Below are positions 8,525 through 17,166 of a stretch of 64,000 nucleotides of DNA, piece after piece. Numbering within the stretch: position 1 is the first letter of the stretch; the number at the start of each line of letters is the position of its first letter. Made by a program: the position numbers and the translations under genes. The notes beneath the pieces are model-generated. The model had not been told where the DNA came from, did not search any database, and saw only the letters and a program-made list of their open reading frames with translations. The DNA is taken from positions 1 through 64,000 of the forward strand of contig NZ_NRRB01000009.1 of assembly GCF_002282895.1 (NCBI RefSeq). The letters run 5' to 3'. The DNA comes from Paraferrimonas haliotis. GTDB taxonomy: Bacteria; Pseudomonadota; Gammaproteobacteria; Enterobacterales; Shewanellaceae.

Positions 8525-9373
8525 TTAGGCTTCTTTATTAATTCGAGATTCTTTCAGTACCTCTTTCACTCGTTTCAGATTATCGCGAAAACGAGGGCCT
8601 CGACGTAAAGTAAAGCCCGTTGCCAAGACGTCAATTACGACCAGTTGCGCCAAGCGAGAAGCCATTGGCAAGTACATGTCGGTATCTTCTGGGACTTCCA
8701 TGGTGACGGCTAAGGTGCATTCTTGACTAAGGGGTGAATTACGAGCGGTTAGAGCGAGCACTGCAGCACCATTTTCTCGGGCTAGGCGAGCAATATCGAT
8801 CATGGACTTTGTTCGCCCTGTATGACTTATAAGAACCACTACCGTTCCTTCATCGCAATTGATGCAGCTCATTTTTTGCATCAAAACATCGTCAAAACAG
8901 CTGACAGGAACGTTAAATCTAAAAAACTTATTTTGGGCATCATGAGCGACGGCAGCACTGGCCCCTAGACCAAAAAAGCTGATGGTTTTTGCTTGAGTGA
9001 GAATGTCCACTGCTTTGTTGATGGCATTGGTATCTAAGCTTTGACGAGCAGTGTCTAGAGACGCCATGGACGATTCGAAAATCTTGGTGGTGTAAGAATC
9101 AGAGTTGTCGTCCTCTTCTACGTGACGAGAAACGTAAGGCGTGCCGTTTGCCAAACTCTGGGCCAAATGCAATTTAAAATCTGGAAAGCCTTTGGTATCG
9201 AGACGGCGGCAAAAGCGATTCACCGTTGGCTCACTGACGTCTGCAATTTTAGCCAAAGACGCTATGCTTGAATGAATGGCTGTTTGCGGTGAGGCTAAAA
9301 TGGCTTCCGCTACTTTTCGTTCCGACTTACTGAATTGAGTTAAGTTGTTTTGGATTTTTTCTAACGTATTCAT
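8525..9373 (-). CDS. hexR: HexR, RpiR-family regulator of central carbon metabolism
   Basis: A 282-residue regulator. It has an N-terminal RpiR helix-turn-helix (KIADVSEPTVNRFCRRL, about residues 42-58) and a C-terminal SIS sugar-phosphate domain (about residues 125-255, with FFGLGASAAVAHDAQNKF and VVLISHTGRTKSMIDIA). HexR senses 2-keto-3-deoxy-6-phosphogluconate, the Entner-Doudoroff intermediate. The context fits exactly: it is divergent from zwf-pgl-edd-eda and upstream of pykA. HexR-like boxes occur at 9448 (its own promoter side), 9553, 8307 and 17202. Confidence 0.95.
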   Translation of the reverse strand: MNTLEKIQNNLTQFSKSERKVAEAILASPQTAIHSSIASLAKIADVSEPTVNRFCRRLDTKGFPDFKLHLAQSLANGTPYVSRHVEEDDNSDSYTTKIFESSMASLDTARQSLDTNAINKAVDILTQAKTISFFGLGASAAVAHDAQNKFFRFNVPVSCFDDVLMQKMSCINCDEGTVVVLISHTGRTKSMIDIARLARENGAAVLALTARNSPLSQECTLAVTMEVPEDTDMYLPMASRLAQLVVIDVLATGFTLRRGPRFRDNLKRVKEVLKESRINKEA

Positions 9374-9447
9374 TCATATCATCCATATAATGGCGTGCAC
9401 ATTTTGCAGCGAAATCGCCATAGATTTATTTTATATTTTTTCATTAC

Positions 9448-9462
9448 AGTTATTAAACTACC
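9448..9462. promoter_or_regulatory. candidate HexR box on the hexR side
   Basis: AGTTATTAAACTACC matches the recalled HexR consensus at 12 of 15 positions. It lies 75 bases upstream of the hexR start codon, which would fit autoregulation. Confidence 0.4.
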
Positions 9463-9549
9463 GAAATATGTTATGAATCAAGGCTTACACTGCAAGTTAA
9501 CGGCTGAATTCTGTTGAATTCCTCTCATAAAAACAGTGATTTTTGAAAA

Positions 9550-9573
9550 TTGTGTTGTTATATTACAACACAA
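9550..9573. promoter_or_regulatory. candidate HexR operator upstream of zwf
   Basis: A perfect inverted repeat, TTGTGTTGT (9550-9558) and ACAACACAA (9565-9573), separated by 6 bases. It contains TGTTGTTATATTACA (9553-9567), a 12-of-15 match to the recalled HexR consensus. It shares the TGTTGT...TTACA framework with the gapA site at 17202. It lies 55 bases upstream of the zwf start. Confidence 0.65.
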
Positions 9574-9628
9574 CCGGCTCAATCATAGTTAAATAGCAAT
9601 AACAACATAATGGATGGAGATGCCAAAA

Positions 9629-11098
9629 ATGGGCAATAGCGTAGCCGTCACTCAGGCGTGTGATTTTATCTTATTCGGAACCAAGGGCGACCTTGCGCGT
9701 CGTAAACTGTTGCCGTCTCTTTACCAACTGGATAAGTCCGGTCTGCTTAACAGCGACAGTCGCATTATAGGAGTCGCTCGAAATCCTCTTTCTCGTGAGG
9801 AGTTCCAAACACTTGTAGAAAACGCACTTAATGAGTTCGTAAAAGAAGATCTTTGCCAAGAAACGTTAGCCCGTTTTTTCGAACGATGTGACTATGTGCA
9901 GGTGGGGTTAACCGAAGTGGGCGACTACGCTCGTTTTAAAGGCGTACTTTCGGATGAGCGCATTACCGTCAATTACTTCTCAACGCCTCCAGCCCTGTTT
10001 GGCGATATTTGCGAAGGCTTAGCCAGTAACGGTCTTATAACAGAGACCACCCGTGTGGTGCTCGAAAAACCCATTGGATTTGATTTGCTCAGCTCGAAAG
10101 TCATTAACGATGTTGTTGCTAAGTTTTTCAATGAGAATCAAATCTATCGCATTGACCATTACTTAGGTAAGGAAACGGTTCAAAACCTAGTCGCTCTGCG
10201 ATTCGCTAACTCGCTATTTGCATCAAAGTGGGACAACCGAACCATTGACCATGTCCAAATTTCGGTTGCCGAAGAAGTGGGGATTGAAGGGCGTTGGGGC
10301 TATTTCGATAAAGCCGGTCAAATGCGAGATATGATTCAAAACCACTTGTTACAAGTGTTGACGTTAGTGGCCATGGATCCACCGGTCAACCTTGATGCTG
10401 ACTCTATTCGTGATGAGAAGGTAAAAGTACTTAAGTCGTTGCGCCGCATCAACGAAAACAACATTCACGACAAAACCGTTCGCGGACAATACACCAAGGG
10501 GTTCTTGCAAGGGAACGAAGTGCCCGGTTACCTAGAGGAAGAGGGTGCTAATCAGGCCAGTAATAGCGAAACCTTTGTCGCTTTACGGGTTGACATAGAC
10601 AATTGGCGCTGGGCAGGCGTGCCGTTCTATTTGCGTTCAGGCAAGCGAATGCCAGCAAAGAGTTCGGAGATTGTCGTTCACTTCAAGAACCCGCCCCATA
10701 ACTTATACCGCGAAAGCTATCGCGATTTGCCGCCAAACAAGCTCACCATACGCTTACAGCCTCATGAAGGCGTTGATATTCAAATGATGAATAAGGTTCC
10801 AGGGTTGGGGCAAAGTACACGTTTGCAAACCACAAAGCTTGACTTGAGCTTCTCTGATACCTTTAAAGATCAGCGCATTGCAGACGCCTATGAGCGTTTA
10901 TTGTACGAAGCCATGCTGGGTAATCAGGCCTTGTTTGTGCGCAGAGACGAAGTCGAAGAAGCTTGGAAATGGTGCGATGGCATCATCAACGCATGGAACG
11001 AAAGTGATGAACGCCCTAAACCTTACCCTGCAGGCAGTTGGGGCCCGGTAGCTTCAATAGCCTTGATTACCAAAGACGGCCGCAGTTGGGACGAGTAG
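9629..11098 (+). CDS. zwf: glucose-6-phosphate 1-dehydrogenase
   Basis: A 489-residue enzyme that oxidises glucose-6-phosphate to 6-phosphogluconolactone with NAD(P)+. The nucleotide fold begins FILFGTKGDLARRKLLPSLY, a variant of the usual GASGDLA seen in Shewanella-type enzymes. The active-site stretch RIDHYLGKETVQN carries the conserved His and Lys. Length matches E. coli (491). ATG codons exist at 9614 and 9620, but GGAGA at 9616-9620 fits the ATG at 9629 with 8 bases between. It is the first gene of zwf-pgl-edd-eda and lies behind a HexR-like palindrome. Confidence 0.95.
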   Translation: MGNSVAVTQACDFILFGTKGDLARRKLLPSLYQLDKSGLLNSDSRIIGVARNPLSREEFQTLVENALNEFVKEDLCQETLARFFERCDYVQVGLTEVGDYARFKGVLSDERITVNYFSTPPALFGDICEGLASNGLITETTRVVLEKPIGFDLLSSKVINDVVAKFFNENQIYRIDHYLGKETVQNLVALRFANSLFASKWDNRTIDHVQISVAEEVGIEGRWGYFDKAGQMRDMIQNHLLQVLTLVAMDPPVNLDADSIRDEKVKVLKSLRRINENNIHDKTVRGQYTKGFLQGNEVPGYLEEEGANQASNSETFVALRVDIDNWRWAGVPFYLRSGKRMPAKSSEIVVHFKNPPHNLYRESYRDLPPNKLTIRLQPHEGVDIQMMNKVPGLGQSTRLQTTKLDLSFSDTFKDQRIADAYERLLYEAMLGNQALFVRRDEVEEAWKWCDGIINAWNESDERPKPYPAGSWGPVASIALITKDGRSWDE

Positions 11099-11107
11099 GA
11101 GAACACA

Positions 11108-11806
11108 ATGGTTAACGTACCGGTATTTAAATCGTTTGATGAGCGGCAACAGTTAGCAAAGGCGCTTGCCCATAAAATCGCTAATCAACTGCAGTCATCG
11201 ATTGACACGAGCGGCAAAGCCTCGCTGTTGGTTTCGGGGGGAAGCACTCCCTTAGCTCTGTTTGCTGCCTTGAGTGAAGAAGCGATTGAATGGCGTAAAG
11301 TGGCGGTAAGCTTAGTAGACGAGCGCTGGGTTAGCCCAACTCACCCCGATAGCAATGAGCGCTTGGTTCGCAAATATCTATTGAAAAACCGGGCAGCCTC
11401 AGCCAATTTTCACGGCCTTAAAAACATGTATGAGACACCGGAAGAAGGGGTTGCGATGGCCATTGAAGCCATCGCTCACATGCAACAACCGTTTGACGTT
11501 GTGATTCTGGGCATGGGTAATGACGGCCATACCGCCAGCTGGTTTCCATGTTCGAAAGAAATTGAAAGCGCTCTGTCGAGCGACAAGCTGTTACTGGCTG
11601 TGAATCCCACTTCGGCACCGAATGCCAGAATAAGTTTTAGTGGTAACGCCATTGCCAGCGCAAAGCAGGTCTATTTGCATTTACACGGTGACGACAAGCT
11701 TGAAACCTTGAATAAAGCGCTTGCAGGGGACGACGTTTATAGCATGCCAATTCGTTACATACTGCAAAATAAAGCACTGGCCTACGACGTATATTGGAGC
11801 AAGTAA
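11108..11806 (+). CDS. pgl: 6-phosphogluconolactonase (DevB type)
   Basis: A 232-residue hydrolase that converts 6-phosphogluconolactone to 6-phosphogluconate, the step after Zwf. LLVSGGSTPLALF near the N-terminus and VSLVDERWV are the DevB family signatures, followed by ILGMGNDGHTASWFP. It begins 9 bases after zwf with AGGAG ahead of the ATG and ends one base before edd. It belongs to the NagB/DevB fold and is unrelated to the YbhE-type lactonase of E. coli. Confidence 0.94.
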   Translation: MVNVPVFKSFDERQQLAKALAHKIANQLQSSIDTSGKASLLVSGGSTPLALFAALSEEAIEWRKVAVSLVDERWVSPTHPDSNERLVRKYLLKNRAASANFHGLKNMYETPEEGVAMAIEAIAHMQQPFDVVILGMGNDGHTASWFPCSKEIESALSSDKLLLAVNPTSAPNARISFSGNAIASAKQVYLHLHGDDKLETLNKALAGDDVYSMPIRYILQNKALAYDVYWSK

Positions 11807-11807
11807 T

Positions 11808-13646
11808 ATGAATCCGGCAGTATCACGGGTAACCGAACGAATCATTAAGCGCAGTCAAGATTCAAGACGCGATTATTTAAAGGCAATCGAAGCGGCTGCG
11901 CAATCAGGGGTTTCTAGAAAGACGCTTTCTTGCGGTAACCTAGCCCATGGTTTTGCCGCCTGTGGCCAAACCGACAAACAAGCGTTAAGCGCGTTTAACA
12001 AGTCCAATATCGGCATTGTCACGGCTTATAACGATATGTTGTCTGCCCACCAACCGTATCAAAGCTATCCTGATGTGATAAAAGCGGCCTGTAATGCTGT
12101 AGGCAGTGTCGCCCAAGTCGCCGCCGGAGTGCCGGCCATGTGTGATGGCGTGACTCAAGGCCAACCCGGTATGGAACTAAGCTTATTAAGCCGAGAAGTC
12201 ATTGCCATGTCGACGGCAATTGGCTTGAGCCACAATATGTTCGATGGCGCCTTATTGCTCGGAGTGTGCGACAAAATTGTACCGGGACTCTTGATAGGCG
12301 CGCTGAGCTTTGGTCACCTTCCTATTATGTTTGTTCCTGCTGGACCTATGGCGTCCGGTATTCCAAACAAACAAAAAGCACGCGTACGCCAGTTATTCGC
12401 TCAAGGGAAAGTAGGGCGTGACGAGTTACTTGAAGCGGAATCTGCCAGCTACCATTCTGCCGGGACCTGTACCTTTTATGGCACCGCGAATTCTAATCAG
12501 TTGGTGATGGAAATGATGGGGCTGCAGTTGCCGGGCTCTTCTTTTGTGCACCCACACGATCCGCTGCGAACGGCGCTTACTGAAAAAGCAGCGCAACAAG
12601 TGTGTCGGCAAACCACGAATTCGGGTCAGTATAACCCCATCGGTCGCATTGTCGACGAGAAAGCCGTTGTTAACGGCATTGTTGGTTTGCTGGCGACGGG
12701 GGGATCTACCAATTTGACTATGCACATTGTTGCCATCGCAAGAGCCGCAGGCATTATTGTTGATTGGGACGATTTCTCTGAACTCTCTAAAGAAGTTCCG
12801 TTATTAGCCCGGGTTTACCCAAACGGAGAGGCTGATATTAATCATTTTCACGCGGCCGGTGGCATGGCGGCTTTGGTTAATCAATTGCTGGAATTGGACT
12901 TGCTGCACAAAGACGTTAACACCGTCGCTGGTGTCGGGATTGAAAAGTACACCCTGGAGCCAAGATTAATTAATGGTGAGCTGCAGTTTGTTGATGGTCC
13001 TAAACGCTCGCTGGATGAAAACGTGTTGGCCAATGCGTCGTCGCCGTTTCAAAAAAATGGCGGTTTGTCTTTGTTAAAAGGCAACCTAGGGCGAGGCGTT
13101 ATTAAAGTGTCTGCAGTGGCGGAGGCGTTTCGAGTGGTCGAGGCGCCTGCGGTCGTCCTAACCGATCAAAATCAACTAAAACCCTTATTTGATGCCGGTG
13201 AACTGAACAAAGATTGCGTTGTGGTGGTGCAGGGGCAAGGACCGAAATCCAATGGCATGCCCGAATTGCACAAGCTTACACCGTATTTGGGCACGTTACA
13301 GGATAAAGGCTACAAGGTGGCATTAGTGACCGATGGCCGTATGTCTGGGGCCTCTGGCAAAGTGCCCGCGGCGATTCACGTGTATCCGGAAGCGGCGCAC
13401 GGTGGTGTCATAGGTAAAGTACAAAGTGGCGATATGGTCCGTCTCGATGCGAGTCAAGGTACTTTAGAAGTATTGGTGGATGAGCAAACATTGGCGCAAA
13501 GACCTGCTTTTAAAGCCAAAGATAACGCCCATCAATACGGTATGGGTCGCGAAATGTTTTACGCGTTACGGGGGGCTTTAGGCCACCCAGAAGCTGGCGC
13601 AGGTAGCACTTTGGCATTAGACCAAGGCTACAATACAGGTAATTAG
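11808..13646 (+). CDS. edd: phosphogluconate dehydratase
   Basis: A 612-residue enzyme of the IlvD/Edd family that dehydrates 6-phosphogluconate to 2-keto-3-deoxy-6-phosphogluconate. It is an iron-sulfur enzyme. Visible motifs are NIGIVTAYNDMLSAHQPY, CDGVTQGQPGMELS, GVCDKIVPG and the C-terminal VTDGRMSGASGKVPAAIHV. The frame is open further upstream into pgl, but ATG 11808 has GGAG at 11796-11799 with 8 bases between and matches the known N-terminus. It starts one base after the pgl stop. Confidence 0.96.
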   Translation: MNPAVSRVTERIIKRSQDSRRDYLKAIEAAAQSGVSRKTLSCGNLAHGFAACGQTDKQALSAFNKSNIGIVTAYNDMLSAHQPYQSYPDVIKAACNAVGSVAQVAAGVPAMCDGVTQGQPGMELSLLSREVIAMSTAIGLSHNMFDGALLLGVCDKIVPGLLIGALSFGHLPIMFVPAGPMASGIPNKQKARVRQLFAQGKVGRDELLEAESASYHSAGTCTFYGTANSNQLVMEMMGLQLPGSSFVHPHDPLRTALTEKAAQQVCRQTTNSGQYNPIGRIVDEKAVVNGIVGLLATGGSTNLTMHIVAIARAAGIIVDWDDFSELSKEVPLLARVYPNGEADINHFHAAGGMAALVNQLLELDLLHKDVNTVAGVGIEKYTLEPRLINGELQFVDGPKRSLDENVLANASSPFQKNGGLSLLKGNLGRGVIKVSAVAEAFRVVEAPAVVLTDQNQLKPLFDAGELNKDCVVVVQGQGPKSNGMPELHKLTPYLGTLQDKGYKVALVTDGRMSGASGKVPAAIHVYPEAAHGGVIGKVQSGDMVRLDASQGTLEVLVDEQTLAQRPAFKAKDNAHQYGMGREMFYALRGALGHPEAGAGSTLALDQGYNTGN

Positions 13647-13654
13647 GAGCCATA

Positions 13655-14293
13655 ATGACGATGACAACACAATGGAAGTTGCAGCCAACGGATGTATTTC
13701 AGTCCAGTAAACTGGTTCCGGTGATGGTAATTGAAAACATTCAGGATGCCGTACCATTAGCCAAGGCACTGGTTGCCGGTGGTATTAAGGTTTTAGAGGT
13801 CACTTTGCGCACCGATTGTGCACTTGAGGCCATCGCTGCCATCGCTCGGGAGGTGCCAGAGGCGCTTGTCGGTGCGGGTACGGTCATGAATCGCAAACAA
13901 CTGGCGGAAGTGGAAGCGGCAGGTGCTAAGTTTGCCATCAGCCCAGGTGCTTCTCGGGATTTGCTCATTGCCGGCAAAGAGTCAAGCATTCCGCTCATTC
14001 CGGGAGTTGCCAGCATTTCTGAGGTAATGAAAGGCTTAGAATTGGGCTACACAGAGTTTAAGTTCTTTCCAGCAGAAGCGTCTGGCGGTGTAGCTGCTTT
14101 AAAAGCGTTTTCTGGGCCGTTAAATGGCGTGGTGTTCTGTCCAACCGGTGGTATCGGCGTCCATAACTATAAAGACTATTTGGCGCTTAAAAACGTAGCC
14201 TGTGTTGGTGGCAGTTGGATGGCACCTGCGGATTTGGTTAATCAAGGACAATGGCAACAAATTACCGATATTTGTCAGCAAACATTAGCCTAA
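13655..14293 (+). CDS. eda: KDPG aldolase (2-keto-3-deoxy-6-phosphogluconate aldolase)
   Basis: A 212-residue class I aldolase that splits KDPG into pyruvate and glyceraldehyde-3-phosphate and so completes the Entner-Doudoroff pathway. Motifs are LVAGGIKVLEVTLRT with the catalytic Glu, VGAGTVMN, FAISPGAS, and FKFFPAE with the Schiff-base Lys. It is the last gene of the operon and is followed at once by a strong terminator at 14312. Confidence 0.96.
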   Translation: MTMTTQWKLQPTDVFQSSKLVPVMVIENIQDAVPLAKALVAGGIKVLEVTLRTDCALEAIAAIAREVPEALVGAGTVMNRKQLAEVEAAGAKFAISPGASRDLLIAGKESSIPLIPGVASISEVMKGLELGYTEFKFFPAEASGGVAALKAFSGPLNGVVFCPTGGIGVHNYKDYLALKNVACVGGSWMAPADLVNQGQWQQITDICQQTLA

Positions 14294-14311
14294 TAGGTTA
14301 CGGCTTTTAAG

Positions 14312-14357
14312 CAAACAAAAAACGGCAATGCATTGATGCGTTGCCGTTTTTTGTTTG
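14312..14357 (+). terminator. terminator of the zwf-pgl-edd-eda operon
   Basis: Perfect 17-bp stem (14312-14328 with 14341-14357), 12-base loop. The right arm contains a T6 run, and the matching A-run on the left could allow bidirectional use. Confidence 0.92.
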
Positions 14358-14410
14358 ATGTGGCATCGCTTTATCGTAAAGTAAAGGTATTCACTCTACA
14401 GGAGAGTCAC

Positions 14411-15631
14411 ATGGGTGTGCGTGTTGCCATTGGTTTGATGATTGTATTTTTACTGAGCGCTTGCTCGAGTTTTAATCAGCTCAGATCGAATTTGGATGAA
14501 CTGGAAAACACATATCAAACGGTAGACATACAAGTAGAGCCTTCTGATAACGAAGCACCATTGCTATTAGTGGCCTTAAACGACGCTAACGGTAAAGAAA
14601 TTAGCAATCTTTGGTTGGTGGATAAACACAATGCTAACCGGATGTTGATTGCAAAATCGACTCAGTATTTGTTGGCCTTCTTTGATGACAACGGTGACTT
14701 TAAAAGACAACAAGATGAGCCTTATCAGCTCATACCATTCAAGGCCACCAGTACGATAACGATAGCGCCGTCAAAATTTAACCGAACTCAAGTGCTTAGC
14801 GGTTTAAATGGGCGCGATCTCACCTTGAGTGACGACCCCATCATGCGTCAGTTTCGTATTGGCGCTTTAGCCAGCATCGATGACGTACGGTTTGATTTAT
14901 CTCAAGCCGACTTAGGGCTTTGGCAACCCATGGAGCAGGTAAAAAGTGGCATTACCGGCCTTTATTTTGTTGATGAATATAACGCTCATAAACCCATGGT
15001 GTTGTTTGTGCATGGTATGAAAGGCTCCCCACGGAACTTCCAATCCATTATTCGTAAGGTGCAAGCCGAAGGTTACCAAGTATTGGTGTATTACTACCCA
15101 AGCGGTCTGTCGTTGGACACCATTTCCGATGGATTATTTGAAAGCTTAGCGGTGGCTCAACACAAATACGCGGTAAAACGAATACATTTGGTTGCCCATA
15201 GTATGGGCGGCTTAATAAGCAAAGCCTTTTTAAATCGGTGTGAAGTGGCTCCAAATTGCATCGAAGTTACCAGTTTTACGAGCGTTTCGACCCCATTTCA
15301 GGGGGTGAAAAGTGCCGAGGCGGGCGTCGCCTATGCGCCGGTTGTCGTCCCTGCTTGGCAGGATCTGCAGCCGAGCAGCGAATTTATTAAGCAGCTTTAT
15401 TCTGTTACTTCAAAAACGCCGCATCTGTTGGTGTTTAGTTACCAATTAACGGGCATCATCAACAGCGAGAGCAGTGATGGTGTAATCGCGCTTTCAAGTC
15501 AGTTAGACAGCAGAGCTCAATTACTGGCCACTCGCATGTTAGGGTTGCCATTGGGGCATGTGAACGTGCTTGATAGTGAAATGTTGTATGAACAAATGTT
15601 GACGTTTTGGAGAGATAATGAACCCGATTAG
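14411..15631 (+). CDS. lipoprotein alpha/beta hydrolase (lipase-like)
   Basis: A 406-residue predicted lipoprotein. Residues 1-18 end in the lipobox LSAC, so Cys19 should be lipidated. After an N-terminal region of unknown fold, the hydrolase part has an oxyanion-type VLFVHGMKGSPRNF and the nucleophile elbow AHSMGGL. A later His in LPLGHVNVL could complete the triad. The family resembles lipase/PGAP1-like serine hydrolases. The frame extends upstream to 14333, into the eda terminator, but ATG 14411 follows AGGAGAG. It overlaps the next gene by 14 bases. The substrate is unknown. Confidence 0.8.
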   Translation: MGVRVAIGLMIVFLLSACSSFNQLRSNLDELENTYQTVDIQVEPSDNEAPLLLVALNDANGKEISNLWLVDKHNANRMLIAKSTQYLLAFFDDNGDFKRQQDEPYQLIPFKATSTITIAPSKFNRTQVLSGLNGRDLTLSDDPIMRQFRIGALASIDDVRFDLSQADLGLWQPMEQVKSGITGLYFVDEYNAHKPMVLFVHGMKGSPRNFQSIIRKVQAEGYQVLVYYYPSGLSLDTISDGLFESLAVAQHKYAVKRIHLVAHSMGGLISKAFLNRCEVAPNCIEVTSFTSVSTPFQGVKSAEAGVAYAPVVVPAWQDLQPSSEFIKQLYSVTSKTPHLLVFSYQLTGIINSESSDGVIALSSQLDSRAQLLATRMLGLPLGHVNVLDSEMLYEQMLTFWRDNEPD

Positions 15632-16085
15632 CCGAACTGAAGAGCTGGAGTATGCGGGCTTTTGGATACGAGTAGCCGCTTCCTTAATTGATACTATTTT
15701 ATTAGCCTTCTTAGTGCTGCCATTGTTATATGCGTTTTTTGGTCCACAGTATTTTTCACTGACCAGCCAAGGCAGTTACGGAATGCTCGACACGCTCATA
15801 AACTACGCGTTGCCTGCCATGGTCATTGTGTTGTTTTGGCTATATCGCAGCGCAACCCCAGGTAAAATCTGGTTAGGGCTCATTATTGTTGATGCGTACT
15901 CTGGAGAGCGACCGTCGCCTACACAGTTGTTTATCCGTTATCTGGGGTACTATGTGTCAATGCTGCCTTTGTTTGCAGGACTTATTTGGGTTGGGCTTGA
16001 CCAACGTAAGCAAGGCTTTCACGACAAACTGGCCAGTACTCTCGTCGTACGTACCCACAAAAAAAGACCGGTTAATCAAGATTAA
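15618..16085 (+). CDS. RDD-family membrane protein
   Basis: A 155-residue inner membrane protein. The RDD hallmark residues appear in FWIRVAASLIDTILLAFL (Arg and Asp in the first helix) and in the stretch ATPGKIWLGLIIVDA. Three to four hydrophobic segments are visible. The start codon lies 14 bases inside the preceding hydrolase gene, so the two are probably translationally coupled. The family function is uncertain; some members have been linked to ion transport. Confidence 0.8.
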   Translation: MNPISRTEELEYAGFWIRVAASLIDTILLAFLVLPLLYAFFGPQYFSLTSQGSYGMLDTLINYALPAMVIVLFWLYRSATPGKIWLGLIIVDAYSGERPSPTQLFIRYLGYYVSMLPLFAGLIWVGLDQRKQGFHDKLASTLVVRTHKKRPVNQD

Positions 16086-16089
16086 CCGG
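16068..16089 (-). terminator. second gapA terminator, inside the 3' end of the RDD gene
   Basis: Inverted repeat CCGGTTAATC / GATTAACCGG (16068-16077 with 16080-16089). Read leftward it is followed by TC and a run of seven T. The right arm includes the RDD gene's stop codon. Confidence 0.65.
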
Positions 16090-16113
16090 CCTGCATATTC
16101 GCAGTTTTAAAAT

Positions 16114-16145
16114 CGGTGTGATGGGAAGGAGACCAATTCACACCG
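16114..16145 (-). terminator. gapA 3' hairpin
   Basis: Stem CGGTGTGA (16114-16121) with TCACACCG (16138-16145), just past the gapA stop codon. Read leftward it is followed by ATTTTAAAA, a weak T-tract, so the stronger hairpin at 16068 may complete termination. Confidence 0.55.
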
Positions 16146-16158
16146 TTAAGGCAAAGGG

Positions 16159-17166
16159 TTAGGCGTTCATCATAGCAACCGCGTTATCGAGCATACGATT
16201 ACTAAAACCCCACTCGTTGTCGTACCATGACATCACTTTAACTAAGCGTCCTTTTACTCGAGTTTGAGTGGCATCAAAACTGGAAGAGTAGGGGCTGTGG
16301 TTGAAGTCGATGGATACCAGCGGTGCTTCGTTTACTTCTAACACTTGATTCAAAGGCGCTTGGTTACAGGCGTTTTTGATAAGCTCATTAACTTCTTCGG
16401 CAGTGGTGTCTCGACTGGCTACAAAGTTCAAATCCACCAATGATACGTTGGCGGTGGGAACACGCACTGCCATTCCATCGAATTTTCCTTGTAATTCAGG
16501 AACAACTAATCCAACCGCTGCGGCAGCTCCAGTGCGAGTAGGGATCATCGACAGCGCAGCCGCTCGAGCGCGGCGTAAATCCGTGTGGTATACATCGGAT
16601 AGGCGTTGGTCATTGGTATACGCATGAATGGTGGTCATAAGGCCAGACTCAATACCAATGGCATCATTTAAAATTTTCGCTACCGGAGCCAGGCAATTGG
16701 TGGTGCAAGAGGCATTAGAAACCACAGTCATATCGGCGCTAAGCTCGTCTTGGTTAACCCCATACACTACGGTTGCATCAACGTTTTTACCTGGGGCTGA
16801 GATTAAGACTTTCTTAGCTCCTGCATCAAGGTGAGGTTGTACCGCTTCTTTACTGGTGAACATACCGGTGCACTCCATGACGATGTCGACGTCAAGTTCG
16901 TGCCAAGGTAGTTTCGCAGGATCCATTTGACTGTAGGTGTTAATTTTGTCGCCGTTAACAAAAATGGCAGAGTCCGCTTGTTCAACACTGGCGCCAAAGC
17001 GACCGTGTACTGAATCAAACTTAAGCAGGTGAGCATTAATTGCGGTATCACCAAGGTCGTTAATCGCAACCACTTTGATGGGATAATTTTGATCGCTTTC
17101 GTACAAAGCTCTAAGAATATTGCGGCCGATGCGCCCAAAACCGTTGATCGCTACCTTGATTGTCAT
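16159..17166 (-). CDS. gapA: glyceraldehyde-3-phosphate dehydrogenase
   Basis: A 335-residue NAD-type GAPDH. The Rossmann start is [10 protein letters not shown], the Asp in VVAINDLGD favours NAD, and the catalytic Cys sits in [12 protein letters not shown]. Late motifs are [14 protein letters not shown] and [13 protein letters not shown]. It resembles the Pseudomonas/Shewanella-type GapA rather than E. coli GapA. It is divergent from gapB across a 502-bp region that carries a HexR-like box 36 bases upstream of its start codon. Confidence 0.93.
   Translation of the reverse strand: MTIKVAINGFGRIGRNILRALYESDQNYPIKVVAINDLGDTAINAHLLKFDSVHGRFGASVEQADSAIFVNGDKINTYSQMDPAKLPWHELDVDIVMECTGMFTSKEAVQPHLDAGAKKVLISAPGKNVDATVVYGVNQDELSADMTVVSNASCTTNCLAPVAKILNDAIGIESGLMTTIHAYTNDQRLSDVYHTDLRRARAAALSMIPTRTGAAAAVGLVVPELQGKFDGMAVRVPTANVSLVDLNFVASRDTTAEEVNELIKNACNQAPLNQVLEVNEAPLVSIDFNHSPYSSSFDATQTRVKGRLVKVMSWYDNEWGFSNRMLDNAVAMMNA

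Noticed and set aside
11721-11807. Upstream extension of edd into pgl
   Set aside because: Would add 29 residues not found in Edd proteins; the ATG at 11808 has a proper ribosome binding site.
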